Notes: a model not told the origin generated them from the letters alone. A stretch of DNA of 10,773 bases from Isohypsibius dastychi (GCA_034696485.1 JAQIWT010001443.1:1-10773); one strand, 5' to 3'; positions 1 through 8,019 are shown, numbered from the stretch's first letter. Translations and numbers: made by a program.

Positions 1-328
1 CACGAGTTTTGATTTTGCACTCTTCAGTATCGCGATTTTGCAGTCGGGATAGAAAGGCCGTTTGATCAATTGGTCTGTACATGACTTTACCGATGGAAAT
101 GCCGCCTCTCAAATTGTCAGAAAAGACTCCGCAGCGATTAGTTACTCCCTGTTTCTCAAGTCAAATTGCCATCATATCGGTCCAGAAATGGTACTCGCTA
201 TCTGAATCCTTATTTTCTCGATGCGAAAGCCTGAACTAGCAGATATATGCCATTTTTGTGTCGTCTTCGTCAACGTCAGATATGTCAAACTTGAAAGAAT
301 TACCGACCTGCTCAATGCCAACAATTTC

Positions 329-389
329 CTAGAACTGCAGAGTTTTACCACCCTTATGAGACCGGCACTTTCTTTGGTCAAGAATCAAC
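329..389 (-). other. Candidate 61-bp intron
   Basis: Read on the minus strand, this segment starts with GTTGAT after AAG and ends with TTCTAG before GAA. Removing it joins two open frames in phase (…HHRAGK to EIVGIEQ…) and removes both a TGA at 378-380 and a TAG at 329-331. GT-AG ends and a length of about 60 bp fit small invertebrate introns. The donor is only a partial match to consensus, so a frameshifted pseudogene remains possible. Confidence 0.35.
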
Positions 390-601
390 CTTCCCTGCTC
401 GATGATGAGAAAAATAAAAAAGTGAATGCCCTTCTCTCTCTAAATATGACTCATTAAAACGAAAACCGCATTCTTTAATATATTCGGCAAGTTCGTTTCT
501 GATCTTGTCGAGTCCTATGAATGGATGATTGAATTGGCCATTCTGTATGAACAACTTCGAACAGGTTTTTACACACCTTTGTGGTGTTGCCCGATATAGT
601 C

Positions 602-637
602 GATCTTTTAATTTCAGTCTATCTTTGAATTTCAGTC
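602..637 (-). repeat. 18-bp tandem duplication
   Basis: Two adjacent 18-bp units ending in TTTCAGTC (602-619 and 620-637, plus strand) differ at only a few positions. The unit length is a multiple of three. The copy boundary coincides with the frame switch between the first two coding-like stretches of the left-hand region. Confidence 0.6.
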
Positions 638-1030
638 AACATCTCTCCTGGAGCTGGAGTTTTACAAAGTGACAGATCAAGCTTGCTTATGAATGGCTCG
701 AGTGCTTCCATTCTGTCAGTCTTCAACTGACACGAAATGGGAGCGAAAATTTTTTCCTCCCCAGGCACATATCCAGAAAAGGGCTTCGCCACCGAATTTT
801 TTTTTGGTTTGCTGGGAACTTGATTGAAGGAGCGTAATTAGTGCGGTAGAAGCTGACATTTTGGTGGTTTTTTTCCAAGGATCCGCAGTTACGTGTTGGT
901 GAAACAAGAATTATTTGAACTAAGGCTTTCCATTTACAACTGCATGAATTCCACTCACAGGATCTTCAACAGTTTTTTATTGGTTCTCCATGAAATTGTA
1001 ACCGAGTATTAGTTCAAGTTTTTTCAAGAA

Positions 1031-1289
1031 TGACGCGGCCGTCAATTCAGAGAGCTGCTATACTATGCAAAAGACACAATAGTAACCAACAGTCAAGAGA
1101 GGTTTATTGATCCGAAGAAAGAAGAGATGAATGAGAGAAAGGTTCGTCAGTTCAGCGAGAGCGTTTCAATAGGCAGAAACAGAGGTTTATGAGGAACGCA
1201 TAAACAGACGAAACACATCTAGAGGCATGTTTATAGACTGGTATGAAAAACTACTTATGTGAGTAATACAGGGTGAGTGACAGTACTCA
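1031..1289 (-). repeat. 3' LTR of the Ty3/gypsy element
   Basis: It aligns along its length to 6147-6404 with about 40 differences and one or two gaps by eye. Read on the minus strand it has a TATAAA-type box at 1230-1235 and an AATAAA polyadenylation signal at 1103-1108, about 125 bp apart, consistent with U3-R-U5. The inner border is followed by a modestly purine-rich stretch (GGCGAGGAA, at about 1296-1304) that may be the polypurine tract. Confidence 0.93.
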
Positions 1290-1972
1290 CGATATTCCTC
1301 GCCGCTCAAATGGATGATGATTCGAGAAGGATCACCATGGGCGTTATCAGGCGGATCCAGTTTCGGTTCCGTTAGGCTGATTGGGGTTACAAGGGTCGAC
1401 ATAAATATCGTGAGTTTGTCGGTCCGGGTCCGCGATCATATGGGGTGCGACGCACAAGTCTGTGAATCGGTGGCAGCTAAATGGCAGAAGAAAATACATG
1501 GGTTGGAAGACAGAATTGACAATATGAACCGGTTGGGACATGTTGGACATGATCTGGCTCGATAGGCTCGCTCGGTGTGGGCGCTCTTGCAAGGAATGTC
1601 GTGACACCTCGTTCGGTAGTGGTAATCAGTTTTTTACTCTCGGTCTGTTCAACAGCAGTGCTAGCATTGGTTTCGTCGGGATTTTTTCGCACCATCAAGT
1701 TTTGTGGTGGGGACGGGAATCGGTAATTATGTCGCCTAATTGCCTACATTTGCGACGCCTTCGTCACGCATAAGGCCGGCAAGTTCGCCAAACAAGTCCA
1801 GATTTCGAAAAGCTAGTTTTCGATGGTGTTCGAAAGGAAAAGTTCGGATTCATCGGAATTGATATCAAACATAACATTCGTGAAAATTGCACCAGCCCCA
1901 CGAGAGAAGCTCATTTTAATCCTATTATCATTTTGGTATTCGTGAACTGGACCATCGAAATTTGTAATCGAA
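1290..1972 (-). other. Retroelement 3' interior, no recognisable domain
   Basis: This part lies between the integrase N-terminus and the 3' LTR, where the integrase DDE core and C-terminal domain should be. The 680 bp are too short for a full integrase remainder, and I see no D,D-35-E pattern. Minus-strand open pieces occur at 1477-1698 and 1347-1607 but resemble nothing I know. On the plus strand a frame without ATG is open from 1774 to 1989 (72 codons). I read the segment as a deletion scar plus decayed or foreign sequence. Confidence 0.5.
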
Positions 1973-2240
1973 TTATAGAAAGTGCAAGGTGAAATTAGGT
2001 GCTTCTTTGAGTATCGTGTTTTCTGACCATCGTGGCACGACGAGTAACAACTTTTCTTTTGTTTGACAAGGGCATTTTCGATACAAGACGTTCTTTATCA
2101 AAATGTACAGAATCGACGGCGAATCTTGGTTTGATCGTCGGCGCTCTGGCGAGAACAAGTCTCGGATTTTCGTGCAAAAAGCATCTTGTATTTTCAACGT
2201 CACTATATCAAGGGCTGATACAAAAAACAATGGCGCAGCG
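1973..2240 (-). pseudogene. Integrase N-terminal fragment
   Basis: This is the last recognisable part of pol. After the RNase H end the minus-strand frame continues with a segment containing ILYILIKNVLYRKCP, then LLLVVPRW and ENTILKEAPN. This follows the family pattern of 'gvLyr...lvvP...ilkeaH' that leads into the zinc-binding region of gypsy integrases. The expected His at ILKEAH is changed, and the frame stops at 1973 before any HHCC pair or catalytic DDE residue. The frame is shared with the RNase H end upstream (2241-2380). It cannot encode an active integrase. Confidence 0.75.
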
Positions 2241-2775
2241 TCGAAGCAAACAGCTGGCTCTTCAGTGTCGCCCACAGGGTACCTTGAAAGGATATCCGCC
2301 AGTACGTTGTCTTTGCCGGTACGGTGTACTACAGAGTTATTTGTTTTGAGCAATGGGCCAGTGGCTGCTTGGTCCGTCACTTCTCATAAATTTTGAGCGT
2401 CCTGTAATGTTGTACTGAAATTTTTCCAAGCCAAATACAACGGCAAGCAACTCCAAATTTGTAATTCCGTAGTTTCGTTCCGCTTTGTTCAGTGTTTTGC
2501 TTGCGAAGGCTACCATGAGTATGGTTCGCTAGTCGGCGAGAGCGAAACTTCAAGTTCAGAACTTGAGGAATCGAGCTTCGAGGCTCGTCTGGAAAAATGA
2601 CGCCCACCCACAAAAGTGCTCTGCGCCAACCTGGCAAAAGTTTCGTCGTGGGAGGAGCTAGAAGTTTTGAGTGAAGTTTTACTAGTGAAATATACTATTA
2701 TCTTGATCGCTGATTTTCTGAATGAAGGCTGCGCCGACAGCCGAGTGTGCTGCCATCGCAATGAATTTTAATAGG
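2241..2775 (-). pseudogene. RNase H domain of pol, broken and interrupted
   Basis: Three pieces identify the Ty3/gypsy RNase H. The first is the catalytic-Asp strand IHCDGSTLG (Asp codon at 2755-2757), followed after a one-base shift by GAAFIQK. The second is VAFASKTLNKAERNYG followed by LELLAVVFGLEKF, at about 2410-2516, which is the family's 'aSrtLn.aErnY...ElLAvv.a..kF' block. The third is VVHRTGKDNVLADILSRY (about 2270-2330), the 'rGk.N.vADaLSR' end. Between the first and second pieces lie about 170 bp that the family does not have. Between the second and third, some 30-40 residues expected of the domain are missing. Together these show one insertion and one deletion in addition to frameshifts. 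Confidence 0.85.
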
Positions 2776-2960
2776 AATTTTGGGTTCGGAATAAGCCATG
2801 ACCGGCTGATTGGCCAAGCGCTTTTTTAGTTTTTGGGAACGCAAATTCGTGCTGTGGTACCCAAGTGAGTTCGGTATCTTTTCTAGTCCATTCGGCTCCG
2901 CGAGAGTTGCGTAATATCGATAAATCGTCGGTAGAACGAAGTTAATTCGATTTAAGTTCG

Positions 2961-3645
2961 TTATTCTTTGATGTTTCGTGGGACTATCATTTTCGTTATA
3001 GCCAAAACTTTGTCTGTATTCGGTCCAGTGCCGTGCTCGCTAACGTCGTGGCCGAGGAAATTATTATGCGCATTGAGAATTCGCATTTGCTTGGTTTGAG
3101 TTTGAGGCCCGTGGCTTGTATGAGCTTCAATAATACCTCGAGAATGACCAAATGATTCGCAAAAGATTCGGAAAAAAAGTGAAATCGTCCACATATTCTA
3201 GGATTTCTTTCATTTTATTATCGTGAGAAATTCTGTCGATTATACGACGAAAGGTTGCGGGACCGTTGCATACGGCAAGAGGCATTCGTTTCAATCACGT
3301 GACCAGAAACCGGGAAAGCAGTTTTCGGTTGGTTGGCTTTTTCGACCGCAATACTCCAATATCCGCAGAATGAATCACAAATCGTGTATGTGTCAGTTCC
3401 ATGAAGAGAATCCAGTAAGACCTGGATATTGCCAATCGGGTACAGATCTGTTTTAGTTCGTTTATTCAAATCTCCAAATCAATCGCAGGTCGAATTTTCC
3501 CGGCTTTTTTCTCCACACAAGTCATGTTGAAGGCCCAATCTGAGTATTCGCAGGGGACAATTACGTTGGTTTTGAGCATCTTTTGAACCAGCTTGTTTAT
3601 TTCCTCGATCCGCCAGATGTCATACTGTCACAGCTGTTGTTCAAC
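2961..3645 (-). pseudogene. Reverse transcriptase domain of pol
   Basis: Reading right to left, YDIWRIEEINKLVQKML is followed by VEKKAGKIRPAIDL (fingers). A TGA then follows near 3466-3471. Next come TDLYPIGNIQVLLDSLHG, CGYWSIAV and QPKTAFPVSG (palm). After another shift comes LEYVDDF with the catalytic YVDD at 3184-3195. The thumb region reads NFLGHDVSEHG and then DKVLAITKMIVPRNIKE. These match Ty3/gypsy motifs 'KK.g..R..iD', 'yPlp.i..lld.l', 'GYwqI', 'kTAF', 'YvDD' and 'fLGh.vs'. The DNA polymerase active-site aspartates survive, but stops and frameshifts break the frame at least three times. The domain sits between the protease (right) and RNase H (left), as expected. Confidence 0.93.
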
Positions 3646-4112
3646 GGTGGCAGCATCCCCAGTGTCAATTTCAGGTGTTTCAAGGTTGCAGAGACCTGGC
3701 TCGTCACCGCCAAGGGGGGGAACACTCCGGATTTTTGAGTACAATAGGCAGCGAATTTCTTTCACTTTCGTCCAGATGGTCGCCCATTTTTATGCTGTTC
3801 CCCATTTGCTCGTCAACTTTTCCAGGAGATCAGAGATGATCCAGCCTTTTACCAGCAGGAAACCACATATCTTCTGGTTTGCTGAAATCACATTCATCTT
3901 CGCCAGAAGGTTCATCCCTCTCTGTGGGGAGAATAACTTCTTCCTCTGCCTCATGACGCAGCGGTTGGCAGCTCTCATCTTCTGCGTCTTATCTGCTTCT
4001 TCCTTTATACCTGTCGGATGCGTCAGATGCGTGCTGTCACAGTAAGTTTCTGCCCTCACGACTCGTTTCGGATCAAACATCTCGCTATGAGCAATTAACA
4101 CATTTTCAGATT
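3646..4112 (-). pseudogene. Protease-RT connecting region of pol
   Basis: The minus strand carries an open piece at 3790-4112 rich in basic and polar residues, then a second piece near 3650-3700 containing LETPEIDTGDAATVEQQL that leads into the RT fingers. Connectors of this kind vary strongly between gypsy elements and I recognise no domain. The plus-strand open frame at 3593-4045 is antisense to it and is not supported as a gene. Confidence 0.55.
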
Positions 4113-4555
4113 CTAACTGCCCCGGCCGGGAAGACCTTTGAAATCCGAAAATGCACTGTTCATCATCAACAAACGAGCGATTATTGGACGTTCGCATTTG
4201 GGGTTAAAGATCACTGGTTTTTGAAAGTCGACCACAAATGGGGATATTCGTAACAAGTCTATGCCTAACAAAAGCTGAATAGGCAATTGCGTGACTATGC
4301 CACACTTCGGTACATCGGCAGCCAAGAATTTCAACATCGACTTCCGCTGTATCGGGTATCTTGAACGCATCACCTGAAATCGTGGTAACCACTGGTCCAT
4401 CCCGAGCAATTTTCAGTGATTCTAAGTCGCGAACAAAATCTCCGGACACCAAACTGATGCCGGAACAAGTATCAAGGACTGTCAGTATTCGCTTGTTGTT
4501 AACAAGAACATAGCAAGGAAGTTTTCCAGAGTCATTCTTGCTGATGGGTTAAACA
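4113..4555 (-). pseudogene. Retroviral-type aspartic protease
   Basis: The minus strand reads CYVLVNNKRILTVLDTCSG, then SLVSGDFV, then after a frameshift near 4330 VPKCGIVTQLPIQLLLGIDLL and FVVDFQKPVIF. This is the retropepsin layout: a strand ending in the catalytic triad, a flap region, and a C-terminal 'llG.D.L' helix. The catalytic triplet at 4465-4473 is Asp-Thr-Cys instead of Asp-Thr/Ser-Gly, and a single base (GGT to TGT) would explain it. The protease would normally cut the Gag-Pol polyprotein in the particle; this copy would not be functional given the shift and altered triad. Confidence 0.85.
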
Positions 4556-4825
4556 AAACCCGAACAGTAAGCTCAAAAACGATGTCCGGTCCTTAGTTTT
4601 CCGAATTTGAACGTGGTACTTGGAGCCAATCTGAAACTCGAGGCCAGAACCTGTGTGGTGACCGCTACTTTGAGGCCGATAGCCTAGTTGAGATTATTTC
4701 TGTGCTTGCGGTAAAGTGTTCACAATAGGTGGTGCGAAAGATGCCTGCATTTCATATGGTGATGCGCCGTCAAGAACGGATCGTGGCTTGATCGTTGGAA
4801 TCAGGGGCCCATCCGAGCCTGGTCG

Positions 4826-6043
4826 TTATTTCTTTGTTGCTCGACAGAATCGCGCTATATGACCGAATTCATTACAATTATAACATTTGGACTTTTCATC
4901 TTGGGATATGTTTCGATTGAACGGAGCGTTATTATGATTGGGTTCTCTGAATGTCTGACTGTTATTTTTCAGTTGCTCGGTCAGCTTGTCACACTCATTC
5001 TTTTCATTTCATGGTCTCGACTCGCATCATCTGCCATCTTAGATAATTCAGCTGCATGATCAGCCACCAGAGCTGCAGAATTAACAGTTTTCTTTGCACC
5101 TAGTAAGGCAGGCTCTGTGCCTTGTAAAGACATGGTGGGCATGAAAGTGCCCGGCATATAGCCTGTTCGACAGTTCGAGTTGTATTCTGCTCCGCGGTTC
5201 AAATCCCGCAAACGCTTTGTAAAAGCAGCAACAGTGGTTGGCTCATCGCGGATGAATCCGGGTTTAAGATGTTACGGAAGCTCGCCAAATAATCGATTCA
5301 CTTGTTCAGCTTCTGCTGCACCTGGGGTGGTGGCCTGCATCACGCTTAACACGCGATAGAAAAAGGCCAGTGAGTCATCTGTTAGCAAGATTTTTCTTCA
5401 CTCGCCTGCCAAATCAAAGTCGATTCATGTTTTGACGAATGTATTGAGAAAGTCGGCTTTCAGTTGGTCCCAATTGGTAATTGTCTAGTGAGCTACGTGT
5501 CAGCGCATCGCGTTCGTCGAGACAGCGAGGTAAAGGTGCTTCACCTTCGCATCTTCGCTCCAGCCATGTACATAGCCACAGCGCTCAAAACGCTGCATGA
5601 ACTCGTCGGCGTCTTCATGTGGCTGGCCAGAGAATGAGGGTCAATCTCGAAAATGTGGCAGCTTGCTTTGCGTCTCCTTATCCAGCTTGAGGGCCTCTAT
5701 GACTTGTGATAGGTCAACCACCTTCTGTTCGGTAGATTCATCGTCAGATACATCGTCTGGGTTTTCGTTTTTGTCATGCGTGGAAATCGTTGCGGTATTT
5801 TGATTAATGACTTGCTGAGCCTGCTGCTCCAGTTTCAAAGCTCTTTTCCGCTGTGATTCTGCTCCTTCGTTTTGCTGTACTATATCGTTTAGCCGCAAAT
5901 TTTGTAAATTTTTTTTTGAACGCGTAGCCACGTTGAGAGGTACGTTAGAGACTGGTCCGCCTACTGAATCGTTATCGGAACAAAGTTGGTAGTAATCCAC
6001 TTGACTCACCGACCCCGTGTCAGTTAGCTGATGACCTTTGGCA
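4826..6043 (-). pseudogene. Gag polyprotein, frameshifted
   Basis: The N-terminal part (6009-5641) is polar and Gln/Asp-rich. The capsid part reads PSFSGQPHEDADEFMQRFER, the typical retrotransposon Gag start 'F.G....ae.fl..fe', followed by AKVKHLYLAVSTNAM, then after a shift WDQLKADFLNTF. Further on are LTDDSLAFFYRVL, FGELP and AAFTKRLRDLNRG. The C-terminal knuckle is CYNCNEFGHIARFC (CX2CX4HX4C, 4844-4885), which binds the packaged RNA. I count in-frame stops near 5430, 5410 and 5270, frameshifts near 5490 and 5006, and a TAA at 4826-4828 after which the same frame stays open to about 4697. The first frame is open from about 6043 without an ATG (the codon at 6007-6009 is GTG), so the original start is uncertain. 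Gag and pol were probably translated as one chain or by frameshifting. Confidence 0.9.
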
Positions 6044-6126
6044 ACTGGTAGTCAATTTACACCACTTATGATAATCGTCAACTAGCCTTCGAGCCAACTC
6101 CGTCCTGGATCCCGGAATGCACCGAG

Positions 6127-6144
6127 ATCTCGGTGTGCCCTCCA
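6127..6144 (-). other. Primer binding site of the retroelement
   Basis: Two bases inside the 5' LTR the minus strand reads TGGAGGGCACACCGAG. The plus strand therefore reads like the 3' end of a tRNA: CTCGG, TGTGCCC, discriminator T, CCA. A T discriminator is typical of tRNA-Cys, but I cannot confirm the tRNA without the genome's tRNA set. Confidence 0.7.
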
Positions 6145-6146
6145 AA

Positions 6147-6404
6147 TGACGCGGCCGTCAATTCAGGAGGCTACTGTACTATGTAATAGATACAGTGGTG
6201 ACCAAAAGTCGAGAGAGGTTTATTGATCAGGAGCAAGAAAAGATGAATAAAAGAAAGGTCCGTCAGTTAAGCGAGAGCGTTTCGATAGGCACAAACAGAT
6301 GTTTATAAGGAGCGCATAAACAGACGAACAACCACTAGAGGCTTGTTTAAAGACTGGTATGGTAACTACGTATGTGAGTAATACAGGGTGAGCAATCGTA
6401 CTCA
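6147..6404 (-). repeat. 5' LTR of the Ty3/gypsy element
   Basis: This is the partner of 1031-1289. The polyadenylation signal is kept (AATAAA on the minus strand, 6219-6224). A TATAAA at 6302-6307 is present, while the position matching the other LTR's TATA box has changed to TTTAAA. Its outer border cuts into the coding-like frame at 6405-6701. Confidence 0.93.
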
Positions 6405-6800
6405 CGACAACACAGAAGGCTCAACTAGCGAAACAGACTTGGATTCATTTGCCAAGGATGCGTCACCGTCCATCGCACCGAGAGTTTTCTTATTAAGAGC
6501 TACGCATTTTCTCGATGACGGACCAACTGTAAGCTCACTTGAAGATGGCGGTCTTCTACGAATGAGATGACTGACGCCAGCTTTGACTCTTCCAAGGGGG
6601 CTACCAGATTTCTTGAGCGTGCTGGAGAAATTTGTCCTTCGATTCAGGGGGCTATTTGTAATGCATGATCCGACACCGGAACGATACCCCTTGTCAGACA
6701 TTGAACGTTGAAGAACATCAACATAAATTGACTCAGAGTCTCAAACAGACGACGTTGAAGATCTTGAAGTCGTGTTCAAGCAAAGGATCATAAGACCTAA
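6405..6800 (-). pseudogene. Unidentified Ser/Arg-rich coding fragment truncated by the LTR
   Basis: An ATG at 6699-6701 opens a 99-residue minus-strand frame that runs straight into the 5' LTR, where the LTR's own TGA ends it. The peptide is rich in Ser, Arg, Lys and Gly (for example STLKKSGSPLGRVKAG and HLIRRRPPSSSELTVGP), like a disordered segment of a nuclear or cytoskeletal protein; no family is recognised. Upstream the same frame continues to 6800 with one TGA at 6741-6743 (TTSRSSTSSV before it, DSESIYVDVLQRS after it). Joining the two flanks without the retroelement keeps the frame open for about 17 more codons past 1030. That suggests, but does not prove, that this fragment and the one at 1-840 belonged to one gene. 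Confidence 0.4.
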
Positions 6801-6803
6801 CTA

Positions 6804-7308
6804 CCCTACCTTCAGTTATAAAAAAACTTGCCAATCCAATAAATAACAATAACCAGGAAACCTGCAACCAGAAAACGCTTTAAAAAAATATTTTCACGAA
6901 GAAGGTGGAACTGAAGACGGGCTCACAAAAATTCTGTTCAGTAAGTAACTGAAACGAAATGCTTTGTGGCGAGAACCTCGCTATGCATGAAAGCCTCAAG
7001 GTGATGTGTTTTCCTTCTCGTTGTTCACGAGCTCACAAGTCAAGTCTGAAGAATGATCTGATAAAATCAAGTAGACCTTCAGTCACCCGATCAGACAAAA
7101 ACCTATTCAAATATTTAATATTTTTTTTCTTGGACTAGTTTTCTTGGGGAGTTCGTCTTCAGAATATTGTTCTGTATATTGACAAGAACAAAACATAATG
7201 CAAATGACGTATCGTTTGACAGTAGGTCAAAATGGATGGACATCAGTATTCCGCTTCACTGAGGAGGACAATGAATGTGTTATCAACTCGCCCATACCAG
7301 CAAACTGG
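6804..7308. other. Intergenic, nothing recognised
   Basis: The stretch is AT-rich with no open frame of note on either strand, no convincing repeat and no RNA gene that I can see. Confidence 0.6.
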
Positions 7309-7471
7309 TAACACGTAATCCCGGCAACCACTTCAGCGGCAATAATCCCAACAACCCCCCAACCCCCAATATAAGATGAAGCTTGACTTTTCGGGAACCA
7401 GAAAAGTTTGAGTGGGGGTTGGGGGCTGTCGGGATTATTGCCACTGAAGTTGTTGCCGGGATTACGTGTTA
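7309..7471. mobile_element. MITE-like palindromic element with TA target duplication
   Basis: Terminal arms at 7311-7368 and 7413-7469 are inverted repeats starting ACACGTAATCCCGG, with about five differences including one gap, around a 44-bp centre. The centre has its own hairpin (ACTTTTC...GAAAAGT). TA dinucleotides flank both ends (7309-7310 and 7470-7471), as expected for Tc1/mariner and pogo superfamily insertions. It has no coding capacity and could only have moved with a transposase supplied in trans. If transcribed it would form a long RNA hairpin. Confidence 0.8.
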
Positions 7472-7555
7472 TGCCGATACTGATCGCGTTATTTGGTTTC
7501 ACGATTTTATAGTATTTCTTATATACAGAAAGACCTACTGAAAGAACCTCTGTCT

Positions 7556-7721
7556 ATGTGGACCACCTATGTATGTGGACCACCTAAATAGGAACCGAAT
7601 TTTCACCTGATATTTTATATAGGGGGGAACCTGTGTAAGTGGACCAGTCTAAGTGGACCACCTATGTATGTGGACAAGTAACTCAGGCACGGTGGTTTTT
7701 GGTCTACTTATTATGTGGACC
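7556..7721. repeat. Cluster of six GTGGAC(C/A) motifs
   Basis: GTGGAC occurs at 7558, 7575, 7639, 7653, 7670 and 7715, all on the plus strand, usually within TATGTGGACCACCTA. Two 25-bp blocks (7557-7581 and 7652-7676) are nearly identical, and within each the motif repeats at 17 bp. Iterated subterminal motifs of this kind are common transposase binding sites in DNA transposons. It may be the remaining end of the minus-strand element at 8020-8390, but that is inference. Confidence 0.65.
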
Positions 7722-7798
7722 ACTTTCGTTACTCAGCAACAAAATTACGCAAGTCAGAACTATTTTTGAAAATAAGAACCATTTCTGAACAGCTGTAC

Positions 7799-7886
7799 TA
7801 CCAGAAAAGACCTGCAAGAGGAACACTTATGGGACGCCGTAGATTAACATGTGCACGTGACTTCACTGCGCCGTCAAGAGGGACGA
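7799..7886 (-). repeat. Isolated transposon end, inverted copy of 8773-8840
   Basis: The first 28 bases (TACCAGAAAAGACCTGCAAG and on) match the reverse complement of 8813-8840 at 27 of 28 positions. Further matches follow around TAGATTAACA and TCAAGAGGGAC after a small insertion. The outer end faces right, towards its partner. Confidence 0.75.
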
Positions 7887-7888
7887 CC

Positions 7889-8019
7889 TAATTCTCTTTC
7901 ATCAAAGAGACCGATTCATTATCACGTGTTAGTCAAATTCAAGTCAAAGAGGCCGCCAGGCGGCAGAATGATCACAAATCAGAAACCGGGAATTCTGAGA
8001 AGTTTGAAGTAAAATCGCA
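7889..8019. other. Spacer with two short hairpins
   Basis: TCTCTTT/AAAGAGA (7893-7910, loop CATC) and GCCGCC/GGCGGC (7952-7964, one-base centre) are perfect inverted repeats. A 10-bp direct repeat AACCGGGAAT occurs at 7984-7993 and 8022-8031. No gene is seen. Confidence 0.5.

Larger units (their letters stand above)
1..840 (-). pseudogene. Unidentified broken or multi-exon coding region (minus strand)
   Basis: Three minus-strand stretches read like protein. The first runs from 837 to 622 and includes AKPFSGYVPGEEKIF. The second runs from 635 to 381 and includes GLDKIRNELAEYIKECGF. The third runs from 328 to position 1 in one frame, with stops at 236-238 (TAG) and 161-163 (TGA), and leaves the window. 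The third stretch has alternating strands followed by an EYHFWTDMM segment, which faintly recalls the end of a PH domain; this is a weak impression, not an identification. Switching between stretches needs a frameshift near 620-640 and either a frameshift or an intron at 329-389. From 841 to 1030 the minus strand has only short in-frame pieces broken by stops. The region could be a decayed host gene or a live gene with several short introns. It lies immediately beyond the 3' LTR of the retroelement and on the same strand. No start codon or promoter could be assigned. Confidence 0.4.
1031..6404 (-). mobile_element. Degenerate Ty3/gypsy LTR retrotransposon
   Basis: The element is about 5.37 kb, bounded by two directly repeated LTRs and read right to left. 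The domain order is gag with CCHC knuckle, protease, reverse transcriptase, RNase H, integrase N-terminus. RNase H before integrase is the Ty3/gypsy (Metaviridae-type) order, not Ty1/copia. In transcript orientation each LTR begins TGAGTAC and ends CGCGTCA, giving the usual TG...CA ends. The 5' LTR is at 6147-6404 and the 3' LTR at 1031-1289. No exact 4-6 bp target duplication is visible: the left flank ends CAAGAA and the right flank begins CGACAA. Every coding domain has stops or frameshifts and the integrase core is missing, so the copy cannot be autonomous. LTR divergence of roughly 15% by hand count points to an old insertion. Confidence 0.93.

Noticed and set aside
172-457. Overlapping plus and minus open frames at 172-381 and 221-457
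   Set aside because: They conflict with the longer, more protein-like minus-strand frame that becomes continuous when 329-389 is removed.
3593-4045. 150-codon plus-strand open frame
   Set aside because: It is antisense to the protease-RT part of pol, shows no domain, and is best explained as a shadow frame.
5196-5206. GGTTCAAATCC, an exact tRNA B-box-like sequence
   Set aside because: It lies within the gag frame (RDLNRGAE on the minus strand), no A box or cloverleaf could be built around it, and no acceptor stem is present.
1025-6410. Target site duplication of the retroelement
   Set aside because: CAAGAA on the left and CGACAA on the right are not identical at any 4-6 bp window touching the borders, so no duplication is claimed.
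7556-7721. Possible CRISPR-like repeat array
   Set aside because: Spacing is irregular, repeats are short and partly overlapping, and the context is a eukaryotic transposon region.
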